Origin: Ignavibacteria bacterium
GTDB taxonomy: Bacteria > Bacteroidota > Ignavibacteria > Ignavibacteriales > Melioribacteraceae
Direction of reading: 5' to 3'
Assembly: GCA_016873835.1 (NCBI GenBank)
Contig: VGVY01000007.1
Span: 1 to 50,120, forward strand
Length of the DNA: 50,120 bases
The notes beneath the pieces are model-generated. The model had not been told where the DNA came from. It ran no database searches and worked only from the letters and a program-made list of their open reading frames with translations. A program made the position numbers and the translations under genes. The stretch's first letter is position 1. Each line of letters starts with the position of its first letter. Positions 1-8,099 of the stretch are shown here, in pieces.

Positions 1-95
1 CGAAAACCAACCTGAGTTTGTGAAAGCAATATCTTTTGAGATAATATAAAGCAGATTATTAGTATTACTCTTGTTCTATACATTATATAATCCTC

Positions 96-203
96 TCAAT
101 AATAGCTTACTGTTCTAGTTTCCCATGTTGGGTATTTATTAACTAATATCCATTCGCCAGATTAATAGTTTGGGTCACAATCACAAGGGTCTTGGTTTTG
201 GCA
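96..203 (-). pseudogene. C-terminal relic of a second copy of the 778-1914 lipoprotein
   Basis: Reading the minus strand from 203 to 96 gives a peptide starting CQNQDPCDCDPNY, then an in-frame TAA, then SGEWILVNKYPTWETRTV and a stop. It aligns with the last 34 residues of the neighbouring lipoprotein (CSKTNPCDYNQNDLADGW, then VLSNTYATSTTRITTR): the CxxxxPCD spacing, the G-W pair followed by a hydrophobic residue and the TxTR ending are shared. Nothing of the rest of the protein is present. The simplest reading is a remnant of a duplicated gene, left after recombination or decay, with the 208-768 gene between relic and parent. Bases 1-95 show nothing recognisable. Confidence 0.6.
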
Positions 204-207
204 CCGA

Positions 208-768
208 TTAAATTTCCCATTCAAATCCAATGCTTATTTTAATTAAATAATCTAACTCAATTGGATTTAAAGCGATTAGTAATTCATGTCCAATTTTTTT
301 CTTTGTTGGCACGAGGCATTGAATTTCAAAAGGAATTTTATCTGACAAATAAAAACCTATCCCACTGATTAGTAAATAGAATGTATCGTTAATTGGGTGA
401 TTAACATTGGTGGATGATATTTTTCTCCAATTATCATGAACTGTTATTCCACAGATTAGATAAATTTTTTTGTTAAAGAAATATTCACCCGCAATATATA
501 TTTCAAGCCCATTGTATTGAGAATGATCCCAGGTTAGCAAAATACCTGGTCTAATTGTGAAAAATAAATCTCTTGAAATTACACTTGAGTACGATACATA
601 TACACTTGATAAAAAAATTTGATTTCTGGTTCCTGATTCTAAAAAAGTATTTGATATGAATCTTGATTTCATTAAAAAAGGTTCATACTTAATTCCTATT
701 CTAGTTTGACTAAAATTAACAACAGATATTAAAGATAGTATTAGAATAAAATTCATTGTCTTTTTCAT
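208..768 (-). CDS. Small secreted protein, probably an outer-membrane beta-barrel
   Basis: Unrecognised family, 186 aa. The N-terminus is a Sec signal peptide (two lysines, then a hydrophobic stretch ending near VNFSQ). The remainder is made of short alternating segments rich in aromatic and glycine residues, for example around residues 65-80 and 125-140, and ends in a hydrophobic strand finishing EWEI, which fits a small outer-membrane barrel. It starts 9 bases after the stop of the upstream lipoprotein gene with only a weak purine-rich ribosome site, so translational coupling is likely. The barrel assignment is inference from composition; no motif gives a function. Confidence 0.6.
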   Translation of the reverse strand: MKKTMNFILILSLISVVNFSQTRIGIKYEPFLMKSRFISNTFLESGTRNQIFLSSVYVSYSSVISRDLFFTIRPGILLTWDHSQYNGLEIYIAGEYFFNKKIYLICGITVHDNWRKISSTNVNHPINDTFYLLISGIGFYLSDKIPFEIQCLVPTKKKIGHELLIALNPIELDYLIKISIGFEWEI

Positions 769-777
769 AATGATTTC

Positions 778-1914
778 TCATCTGGTAGTAATTCTTGTTG
801 TAGAAGTCGCATAAGTGTTTGATAAGACCCAGCCGTCAGCTAAATCATTTTGATTGTAATCACAAGGATTAGTTTTTGAACATTCGCATGTATAAATCCA
901 CAGTCTCTCAAATTTATTTAACCAACCTTTTTGAAATGCATAACCACAGAATATATCAACCTTGTATAATTCACTTGCACCTCCAGCATATAACCAAATT
1001 AAGCTGTAATTATGGTCATTTGCCACTTCTAACAATCTACCATATTCAACATTCCCTAAATTATGATAATCTTCATCAAGACCAATCCATTGTGTAAATA
1101 CTTTTGTTTGACCGAAATAATTTTTGAAAAAATCCCATACCTCACTTTGATCATTTATATTATTAAAGATTCCGCTTTCATAATCAGAATACATCATACC
1201 AGAATTTGGAGTTAAATTTGCAAATTGTAAGTAATAAGGTAGAGTGCTACCAAATGTTGTATACTGATTATCTGCACTTCCTACTAGAAATTTTGCATCT
1301 GATCTAACACTTAAAATAGCAGCTGAAGCATTTATAAGATCTGTTAGGCTCCAAGTATGTTCTTCAATTTCAAGTGGTTCATCTGTATAATGGTAAAGAA
1401 AATCTTTTATATAATCATATGTTACCCAAAAATTGTATTTGCTGGGAATAATATGCATTAAATCCGAATATCTAGAGAACCCTACTGATTCGCATAATTG
1501 TATCCTATTAATCATTGTCTGTGGATTATTATCTAATGGCCAAACAACTGCAAGATTTGAAAAACTATAGTAATTTTTTATTTTATTTAACCACTCATAA
1601 TTATAAAATTGTTGATTTATCCAAATCCCTATTCTTTTGTTCGGAATTTGTAAATATTTCTCCATTATCCAATATTGTTTGTCCATTACTCCACATACTG
1701 GTGCATTAGGAACAATCCCTCCACCTTTCCCTTTATCCTTATTTTTTTCTTTATCTTTTATTTTAGCTGTATCTGTTTTGGTAGAATCACCAGTAATACT
1801 GAAACTAATTTTATCACCGGCTTCATTAGTTTTTTGCAAAACTGATTTCTCTTTGCTTGTTAATTGTTCAGTTGGCTTTTCTTCCGAACAAAAATTAAAA
1901 AATGTAATTATCAA
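778..1914 (-). CDS. Putative surface lipoprotein, frame interrupted at its signal peptide
   Basis: The open frame gives 378 aa from a TTG at 1914, but that start has no ribosome site and cuts into a hydrophobic signal segment ending FFNFCSEEK (lipobox-like Cys). A better start is the ATG at 1970, preceded by GGAGGGT at 1973-1979. It encodes MKKLINQFTTHSL, then runs into a stop because the two frames differ by one 4-base unit of the TGAG repeat at 1930-1944. One extra unit, or two fewer, would join the frames into a complete lipoprotein signal peptide. The mature part has a charged Lys/Asp/Thr linker (about residues 25-65), then a globular domain rich in Trp and Tyr with sequence such as YHYTDEP and WIGLDEDYH. 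That resembles a carbohydrate-active TIM barrel, but I cannot assign a family. A C-terminal relic of a paralogue lies at 96-203. Confidence 0.6.
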   Translation of the reverse strand: MIITFFNFCSEEKPTEQLTSKEKSVLQKTNEAGDKISFSITGDSTKTDTAKIKDKEKNKDKGKGGGIVPNAPVCGVMDKQYWIMEKYLQIPNKRIGIWINQQFYNYEWLNKIKNYYSFSNLAVVWPLDNNPQTMINRIQLCESVGFSRYSDLMHIIPSKYNFWVTYDYIKDFLYHYTDEPLEIEEHTWSLTDLINASAAILSVRSDAKFLVGSADNQYTTFGSTLPYYLQFANLTPNSGMMYSDYESGIFNNINDQSEVWDFFKNYFGQTKVFTQWIGLDEDYHNLGNVEYGRLLEVANDHNYSLIWLYAGGASELYKVDIFCGYAFQKGWLNKFERLWIYTCECSKTNPCDYNQNDLADGWVLSNTYATSTTRITTR

Positions 1915-1929
1915 TAGTGTTAAAAATAT

Positions 1930-1944
1930 GTGAGTGAGTGAGTG
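1930..1944. repeat. TGAG tetranucleotide repeat in a lipoprotein signal-peptide region
   Basis: About 3.75 units of GTGA/TGAG lie between the best start codon (ATG at 1970, minus strand) and the open frame beginning at 1914. A gain of one unit or loss of two puts the ATG in frame. A second short repeat, ATTG twice, sits beside it at about 1949-1958. Tetranucleotide tracts in signal-peptide regions are classical contingency loci, although this one is short. Confidence 0.55.
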
Positions 1945-2071
1945 GTAAATTGATTGATTAATTTTTTCATATACCCTCCGTTTAATTTAAAGAATTTAAA
2001 CCCCTATTTAAACTGATTAATAATTTTAAAATAAGCAAGTGAAAATTTTGGGTATAATAATTTTGTTTAAT

Positions 2072-2262
2072 TAAAGGCTACGCAAAGTGCAATTATTTTA
2101 TTTGCGATCTTTACGAAATCTTTGCGTTCTTTGCGTGTAAAGCTTTGTATTTTTCCGTGGAATAATATTATAAATTTTCAAACCGCAGAGATTGCAAAAG
2201 TTATTATGGATTAAGATTTCTCATCACGCTGTGCGGGATTCGAATTGACACAATTACTATTT
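2072..2262. repeat. Decayed dispersed-repeat remnants in a gene-poor interval
   Basis: The 1980-2349 interval has no credible gene. It contains several copies of the CGCAAAG/CTTTGCG word in both orientations (near 2080, 2101, 2130 and 2139) and a related CCGCAGAG...GCAAAAG stretch near 2182. It also holds a GATTTCTC...CGAATTGACA segment at about 2215-2248. Words of this kind occur in dispersed intergenic repeats of many environmental bacteria. The copies here are degenerate and no transposase is present. Copy number in the genome cannot be seen from this window. Confidence 0.4.
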
Positions 2263-2313
2263 ACGTGTTACTAATTGGCAAAATAAAGAGTGTAAATTCT
2301 AATTTTACCGGAC

Positions 2314-2344
2314 TTTGCAAATTAATTTGTCCTCTCTATATTTG
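2314..2344 (+). promoter_or_regulatory. Bacteroidota-type promoter of rlmN
   Basis: TTTG at 2314-2317 and TATATTTG at 2337-2344 are separated by exactly 19 bases. This matches the Bacteroidota consensus of -33 TTTG and -7 TAnnTTTG. The rlmN ATG begins at 2350, about where transcription should start, and no ribosome-binding purine tract precedes it, so the mRNA may be leaderless. Confidence 0.6.
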
Positions 2345-2349
2345 TTTTC

Positions 2350-3411
2350 ATGAAAGAAAAAGAAAAAAAATTTGTCCTCAAAGGACTTTCTCTAAATGAG
2401 TTAAATAACTACTTCGAAAGGATAGGCGAGCCAAATTACCGCGGAAATCAGATTTTCAATTGGATATATAATCACATTTCATTCGATTTTAATGAGATGC
2501 TTAACATTCCGAAATCAACTAGACAACACCTTGAAGACGAATGCGATTTAAAAACATTAACTCTAGTTAAAGAACAAAAATCAAATTCAACTGGAACTAC
2601 CAAATTCTTATTTGAAACCTTTGACAGAAAAAAAATAGAATCCGTCTTAATTCCAGAAAAAGAAAGAAATACATTATGCATTTCAACTCAAGTCGGCTGT
2701 CCTTTGGACTGTAAATTCTGCGCAACTGGATTGATGGGTTTTAATAGAAATCTTTCCGCCGGCGAAATTGTTGATCAATATTTGATGATTGCTAAAGAGA
2801 TTGGAAAAGAAAAAATTACAAATATTGTGTATATGGGTATGGGAGAACCTCTTATAAATTACGACCCTACAATTAAATCTGCAGAAATATTCACACATGA
2901 ATTAACAAAAGGTTTGAGCCGTACAAGAATCACAATTTCCACTGCTGGCATTCCTAATAAAATAAAAGAATTATCAGAAAGTAATTTAAGAGTTAAACTT
3001 GCTCTTTCTCTCCATTCTTGTTTTGATGATATCCGTTCGAAAATTATGCCGATAAATAAAAAATATCCTTTACAGCAAAATCTCGATGCAATTAAAATCT
3101 ATGCGAAAAAAACCAAGACACGCATTACTTACGAATACACGATGTTAAAAAATATTAATGACAGAGAGGAAGATGTAAAAGCTCTCATAAAATTATGCAG
3201 ATCAATTCCTTCCAAGATTAATCTCATTCCCTTTAACAGTATTAAACATATGAATCCAGGCGGAATTTCAAACGAACTTGAACCAACTCTACAAAAAAAT
3301 ATTTTAGAGTTTGCAAATAAGCTGAGAGAAAATAATATAACAGTTATGCTAAGGGAAACACAAGGTGATGATATATCTGCAGCATGCGGTCAGCTTGCTG
3401 TAAAGTCTTAA
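2350..3411 (+). CDS. rlmN: 23S rRNA (adenine2503-C2)-methyltransferase RlmN
   Basis: Radical-SAM enzyme that methylates C2 of A2503 in 23S rRNA, and in many bacteria also A37 of certain tRNAs. The CxxxCxxC cluster motif is CPLDCKFC at residues 117-124. The two catalytic cysteines of the family appear as C110 (NTLCIS) and C346 (ISAACGQLA). The GMGEPL motif is at about residue 163. Length (353 aa) is normal. The ATG at 2350 directly follows a Bacteroidota-type promoter, so this is probably a first gene. It stands alone between gene-poor DNA and the secreted paralogue pair. Confidence 0.95.
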   Translation: MKEKEKKFVLKGLSLNELNNYFERIGEPNYRGNQIFNWIYNHISFDFNEMLNIPKSTRQHLEDECDLKTLTLVKEQKSNSTGTTKFLFETFDRKKIESVLIPEKERNTLCISTQVGCPLDCKFCATGLMGFNRNLSAGEIVDQYLMIAKEIGKEKITNIVYMGMGEPLINYDPTIKSAEIFTHELTKGLSRTRITISTAGIPNKIKELSESNLRVKLALSLHSCFDDIRSKIMPINKKYPLQQNLDAIKIYAKKTKTRITYEYTMLKNINDREEDVKALIKLCRSIPSKINLIPFNSIKHMNPGGISNELEPTLQKNILEFANKLRENNITVMLRETQGDDISAACGQLAVKS

Positions 3412-3497
3412 TAAGATGCTGCTATTCTCTTTATTTATTTCTTCCTTTCTATTTGATTAAAAGTTTCCTAATATTCCTAAAAGAAACCGAGGTTAGA

Positions 3498-4037
3498 ATG
3501 AAAGCAGTAATAATTTCATTTATGCTTTTTCTCTGTTTCGCTTTTACTTCAATATCATACTCACAGCCTAAACAAGTTAAGCCAAAGCAGTATTCAGTAG
3601 TTGTATTACCTTTTTATGATGATTTGAATTATCCTTATGGTAATGATCAAGTAAGAGAAGGTTTGATTAGAGCATTTTATAGAAGAGATTACAATGTTGT
3701 AATGGATGATTCCACTTGGTCAATTTTATTGAATCTTGATTACAGATTAGCAAAAATTTTACCGGTTGATGCAGATTCAATTTCTAGATTAATTGATGTT
3801 GATTTAATTGTTTTCGGACAAATTCACAATACTTATAAATCAAGAAGTTCTTTGTTTTTAGATTATTCAATTTCAAATCCAGTTATGGTTTGGGTTTTTG
3901 ATGCAAGAAAAAAAGAAGTTGTCTTGAGAGAGAGATTAAGTTTTACTGAGCGGTGGGGCTTAATTCAAAAAAATTATAATGTTTACGATTTAGGTGATAT
4001 GGTTGTTGATAAACTAATTGTCATGGGATACAAATAA
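3498..4037 (+). CDS. Secreted CsgG/FlgO-like protein, first of a tandem pair
   Basis: 179 aa from the ATG at 3498, chosen because a GAGGTTAG ribosome site precedes it and a signal peptide (MKAVIISFMLFLCFAF, cleavage near SYS-Q) follows at once; the frame is open further upstream but lacks these. The mature part begins with SVVVLPFYDD, then REGLIRAFYRR, VVMDDSTW and IDVDLIVFGQI. This is the pattern of small periplasmic or outer-membrane domains related to CsgG and FlgO, in which an alpha/beta core starts with a V-V-hydrophobic-PF strand and ends with a D-hydrophobic-hydrophobic-GxI strand. The family call rests on these local patterns only. Its paralogue lies 38 bases downstream. Confidence 0.6.
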   Translation: MKAVIISFMLFLCFAFTSISYSQPKQVKPKQYSVVVLPFYDDLNYPYGNDQVREGLIRAFYRRDYNVVMDDSTWSILLNLDYRLAKILPVDADSISRLIDVDLIVFGQIHNTYKSRSSLFLDYSISNPVMVWVFDARKKEVVLRERLSFTERWGLIQKNYNVYDLGDMVVDKLIVMGYK

Positions 4038-4075
4038 AATATTTTGAAAATATTTAAGAAAGGAAGTGAATTAAA

Positions 4076-4627
4076 ATGAAAGTTTATTTTATTTCATTTT
4101 TCCTTTTTGCCGCTGTTAGTTTTACTTATTCACTTTCTGCGCCAAATGATTCTGCAAAATCTAAGCCTCTTTCTGTAATTGTGATGCCATTTATTGAAAA
4201 TCAATTTTATCCCTATGACTACGATACGATAAGAGATTCATTTATTAGAGCATTTCACCGAAAGGGCTTTAACGTAATTGTTGATGACTCAACTTGGTAT
4301 GTTTTGTTAGATACCGGATTACATTTATCACAATTATTCCCTACTGACTTAGATTCCGTGTCCCAAGTTATTGATGTTGATTTGATTGTTTATGGTCATT
4401 TGAATTATACCTATTTCCAGAGAGGTGTATATTCACGCCAAAAAATGATAAAGAATCCAGTCCAAATTCGTGTTTACGATACCAGCAAAAAGGAAATAGT
4501 ACTGCGCGATAATCTTTACCTTTCAGAAAGAAGAGGTTGGGTTTACCACAGCCAAACATCTGAAGAATTAGGCACTTATATTTTAAGACGTCTTAGATTT
4601 TTAGATTATAATACAAACAAAAAATAA
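4076..4627 (+). CDS. Secreted CsgG/FlgO-like protein, second of a tandem pair
   Basis: 183 aa, start fixed by GGAAGTG upstream and by a signal peptide (MKVYFISFFLFAAVSF). It is clearly homologous to the preceding gene over its whole length: SVIVMPFIEN matches SVVVLPFYDD, FIRAFHRKGFNVIVDDSTW matches LIRAFYRRDYNVVMDDSTW, and IDVDLIVYG matches IDVDLIVFG. The two have diverged strongly in the C-terminal third, so the duplication is old. They probably share a transcript and may form a hetero-oligomer or act in parallel. Role unknown. Confidence 0.6.
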   Translation: MKVYFISFFLFAAVSFTYSLSAPNDSAKSKPLSVIVMPFIENQFYPYDYDTIRDSFIRAFHRKGFNVIVDDSTWYVLLDTGLHLSQLFPTDLDSVSQVIDVDLIVYGHLNYTYFQRGVYSRQKMIKNPVQIRVYDTSKKEIVLRDNLYLSERRGWVYHSQTSEELGTYILRRLRFLDYNTNKK

Positions 4628-4734
4628 TTAACCAATAAGCAGCTTCATTTTCAATTTTTAACTCATTAGTTTTACTGCATACTTTATATTTAACTGGAAA
4701 TTTACAGCAACTATTAAACTTCATTAACGTCCAA

Positions 4735-7104
4735 ATGATAAAATTATTTCATCATATGCCAAATTTAGTTTTACTTATTTTTATCGTTGGTTTCCTATCA
4801 TACTTTAACTCATTAGGTCAGGCCACCTCAGAATGTACAATAAATGGATTTGTGTATGATTCATCAAATGGAGAAGCATTAATTGGTGCAAATATTTATT
4901 TGAAGGAATTAAAGATCGGTTCAAGTTCCAATGTAAGCGGATTTTTTGTTATACCAAATGTTAAACCCAGCAATTACACTTTATTGGTTAGTTATGTAGG
5001 TTATAAAACATTTTCTCAGGAAATAACACTCGTAACAAATGAAGTTAAAAGAATTAATGTTTACTTGAATCAGGAGGCAATTTTAGAAAGCGAGGTTGTA
5101 GTAATTGCTGACTCAATAAAAATAATAGATAAACTTTTCAATAAACCCGTTTCAAGGATTGATTTATCGCCAGTTCAAATAAGTAAAGTTCCGCAAGTAA
5201 TTGAATCAGATTTATTACGCACACTACAGTCGCTCCCAGGTATTGTACCCTTATCAGATTTTTCTTCAGCAATTTATGTAAGAGGCGGAACGCCAGACCA
5301 AAATTTATTTTTAGTAGATGGAACAGATGTTTACAATCCCGAGCATGCATTTGGATTGTTTTCAACATTTAACACTGATGCAATAAAAAATGTAGAAGTA
5401 TATAAAGGTGGTTTTGGAGCAGAATATGGGGGAAGACTTTCTTCTGTTATAAACATTACAAATAATGACGGCAACAGAAATAATTTTGAAGGGAAGGCAG
5501 CATTAAGTCTCCTTTCGCTTAACGCTACACTGCAAACTCCAATTGGAAAAATTGGATCACTTTCTGGTTCATTAAGAAGAACTTATATCGATCAAACACT
5601 TGCAAAAATTATAGACGATGTTCCAGATTACTATTTCCTTGATGGAAATGTGAAAGCTTTTTTCGACATTGACCAATCAAATAAACTTAGTATAAGTTAC
5701 TTCGGAAGTTTAGATAATCTCGATTTCGTCCTTGATAAAGATCGTATTGAATCAATTGGATTCGATTATATATGGGGGAACCAAACTGGCAGTATTAATT
5801 GGCGCACAATTTTATCACCAAAAATTTTCGGCAACTTTTGGCTTACTGGAAGCAAGTTCTTCTCGGATTTTGACTTTGATAATTTTGAACTTCGCGAAGA
5901 AAATAAGATCTCTGATGTAACATTAAAAGGAGCAATAGATTATTTCTTCAGCGAAAATCTTGAGTTCAAATTTGGATTTGAACAAAAAAATGTTTCTGGC
6001 AGCTTAAAGCAAAATACATCTGCAGCACGCGTTGATGTCTCCAAACATAGAAAATTATTTTCACTCTACTTTATCTCTTATTGGAAACCAAATCCCCTTT
6101 GGAATATTGAAACCGGAATTCGTGCAGAGTATTTTGATTCTGATAAAGATTACAGAAATATTGATCCTCGTATGACAATAAAATATAAACTAACAGAATC
6201 AAGCAATTTAAAATTTTCTACTGGTTTATTTACTCAATATGCAAATAGAATTCCACGATTGTTTTTTGTTAGCGTTTGGACAAGCGCAGACGAAAATTAT
6301 CAAGGTTCAACAGCTTCACATTTTATTCTTGGATATCAAAAAGCATTGCCATACAAAACTGAGCTTGAAATAGAATTCTATTACAAATCCTACAAAAATA
6401 TCTATTCATATAACCATACTTTTCTTGCTGATGTTTCAACTAATAACTATTCAGAAGATAATCTTCCGCTATTTAATTCCAGTAAAGGATTGTTTAATCG
6501 AGGTAACGGCACATCTCTTGGGCTGGAATTATTATTTCGTAAAGATTCTGGTGCTATAACTGGCTGGGCAGCTTATTCATACGCAAATACAAAATATGAA
6601 CTTGAAATGATAAACAAAGGAATAAGTTTTCCGCCGCGACACGACCGAACTCACACTATTAATATTGTGACTAATATCGACATAAGTAATATTGAAAATG
6701 AATTTCTCGGAAAACCATTTATTAAGCCTGATAAAAACTGGACTCTTGGATTTAGCTTTACATATTATTCGGGACAGCCGATAACACTCCCATCTTCAGT
6801 ATATGTTATTAACTCTTTTCCAGATTGGGTCGGAAATCAAAAAAGCATTGCAATATATCCTTCTAGTATAAATGAATTCAGACTCCCCTATTACGCTAGG
6901 TTAGACTTTAGTTTAACATACAATATACATTATGAAGGCTGGACGCTTTCTCCATATTTACAAATTTTTAATCTCCTCAATAGGAAAAACGTTTGGTTTA
7001 TTGAATATGAAAATGAAATTAAGCTCGGAACGGTTACACAAAAAGTATCGAATGTCTCAATGTTTCCTCTGCTTCCAAGTATTGGTGTTCAATGCAAATT
7101 TTAA
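4735..7104 (+). CDS. TonB-dependent outer-membrane receptor with carboxypeptidase-like N-terminal domain
   Basis: 789 aa. Order: signal segment (residues 1-30), carboxypeptidase-regulatory-like beta-sandwich (about 33-112, with INGFVYDSSNGEALIGANIY), plug domain (about 140-235, with YVRGGTPDQNLFLVDGTDVY and VEVYKGGFGAEYGGRLSSVIN), and a large beta-barrel to the C-terminal phenylalanine (SIGVQCKF). The sequence does not show the substrate. The gene immediately downstream encodes a DUF4249 lipoprotein, a frequent partner of such receptors in Bacteroidota, so the two probably form one uptake or surface-binding unit. No riboswitch or Fur-like site was recognised in the 107 bases upstream. Confidence 0.85.
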   Translation: MIKLFHHMPNLVLLIFIVGFLSYFNSLGQATSECTINGFVYDSSNGEALIGANIYLKELKIGSSSNVSGFFVIPNVKPSNYTLLVSYVGYKTFSQEITLVTNEVKRINVYLNQEAILESEVVVIADSIKIIDKLFNKPVSRIDLSPVQISKVPQVIESDLLRTLQSLPGIVPLSDFSSAIYVRGGTPDQNLFLVDGTDVYNPEHAFGLFSTFNTDAIKNVEVYKGGFGAEYGGRLSSVINITNNDGNRNNFEGKAALSLLSLNATLQTPIGKIGSLSGSLRRTYIDQTLAKIIDDVPDYYFLDGNVKAFFDIDQSNKLSISYFGSLDNLDFVLDKDRIESIGFDYIWGNQTGSINWRTILSPKIFGNFWLTGSKFFSDFDFDNFELREENKISDVTLKGAIDYFFSENLEFKFGFEQKNVSGSLKQNTSAARVDVSKHRKLFSLYFISYWKPNPLWNIETGIRAEYFDSDKDYRNIDPRMTIKYKLTESSNLKFSTGLFTQYANRIPRLFFVSVWTSADENYQGSTASHFILGYQKALPYKTELEIEFYYKSYKNIYSYNHTFLADVSTNNYSEDNLPLFNSSKGLFNRGNGTSLGLELLFRKDSGAITGWAAYSYANTKYELEMINKGISFPPRHDRTHTINIVTNIDISNIENEFLGKPFIKPDKNWTLGFSFTYYSGQPITLPSSVYVINSFPDWVGNQKSIAIYPSSINEFRLPYYARLDFSLTYNIHYEGWTLSPYLQIFNLLNRKNVWFIEYENEIKLGTVTQKVSNVSMFPLLPSIGVQCKF

Positions 7105-7109
7105 TAAAT

Positions 7110-8021
7110 ATGAATTTCTTAAAAAGATTTTACTTATTTCTATTTCTTCCATTACTTTTCGTACTGTTTAGTTGTGGAGAGACTGTTGTTGAAATTGGGC
7201 AAAATACTTACAACCCTAAAATTGTTATTGAAGGTTATCTCCTCCCAGGCAATAAGGTATCAAATATTAGAATTTCTCGAAACATTCCCCTTAATACATA
7301 CATCGATCCAAAAGACGTGATTTTATCTGATGCTAATGTTAAAATAATTGACCTTCAAAACAACAAAGAATATTCTCTCAAATATAACCCAGCCAAATTC
7401 TCATTTGAATACGTAGGAAATGATTTAAAGATAGACCACAACAATTCTTATAAGCTAATTGTAAGTGCTGTAATTGATTCAAAACAACTAACAGCAAGTT
7501 CCATTACTAAAGTTCCAGCAAAGGGTTTTAAATTATTGACGGGTGATTCAATCCTCGATTCACTGAAATACCGCGAGATGAATAGTCAAGGTGATATGAA
7601 AAATTTTAATTTCTCTTTTGCACCTTCGCCCGGTACAAGCTTTTACGGATTTTCATTCATTGCACTGGATGCAGATACATCTTCTTTTATCTTCAATAAC
7701 GCATATGTAAATGTTACAATGAAAGATTTAAGAGAACGATTTGATAATTTTAAGTTTCGGGCGAGATGGCTGCAAAATGTAAATAGTTACAGTGATAAGA
7801 TATCACTAAAGTTAGAGTGGCTTGAAATTTGGTTTTACAGCAGATATAGAGCTATTATTTATGCTGGTGATGAAAATTTTCGATTGTTTTTCCTTACTTT
7901 CAAAACAGTTCAAGAATTTGATGGAAATTTCCATGAGCCGCGTATTAATATTCAGGGAGATGGAATTGGTATATTTGGCTCTGCTATAGCAGATACTGTT
8001 TACTTTAAAGTTCTCAAATAA
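7110..8021 (+). CDS. DUF4249 family lipoprotein, partner of the preceding TonB receptor
   Basis: 303 aa from the ATG at 7110, five bases after the receptor stop. An in-frame ATG at 7092 inside the receptor gene would add six residues that do not belong to a signal peptide. The lipobox ends at Cys22 (LLFVLFSC). The N-terminal region NPKIVIEGYLLPGNKVSNI, the SDANVKI segment and the KLIVSA strand match the Ig-like pattern of DUF4249, a family found mainly beside TonB-dependent receptors in Bacteroidota. It is likely an outer-membrane lipoprotein that caps or assists the receptor. Function in detail is unknown. Confidence 0.7.
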   Translation: MNFLKRFYLFLFLPLLFVLFSCGETVVEIGQNTYNPKIVIEGYLLPGNKVSNIRISRNIPLNTYIDPKDVILSDANVKIIDLQNNKEYSLKYNPAKFSFEYVGNDLKIDHNNSYKLIVSAVIDSKQLTASSITKVPAKGFKLLTGDSILDSLKYREMNSQGDMKNFNFSFAPSPGTSFYGFSFIALDADTSSFIFNNAYVNVTMKDLRERFDNFKFRARWLQNVNSYSDKISLKLEWLEIWFYSRYRAIIYAGDENFRLFFLTFKTVQEFDGNFHEPRINIQGDGIGIFGSAIADTVYFKVLK

Positions 8022-8099
8022 AATTCTTTTGTTTATCTTTATATTGGTTTAGCAAAAGCTAATAGTGTTTGATTCATATTTTTTTTAATTGAGGATATA

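Noticed and set aside
3384-3497. N-terminal extension of the first CsgG-like protein
   Set aside because: It overlaps rlmN, has no ribosome site, and places the signal peptide inside the chain. The ATG at 3498 is better.
8022-8099. Guanidine riboswitch controlling the SugE/Gdx gene
   Set aside because: The short leader before the operon shows none of the conserved guanidine aptamer elements.
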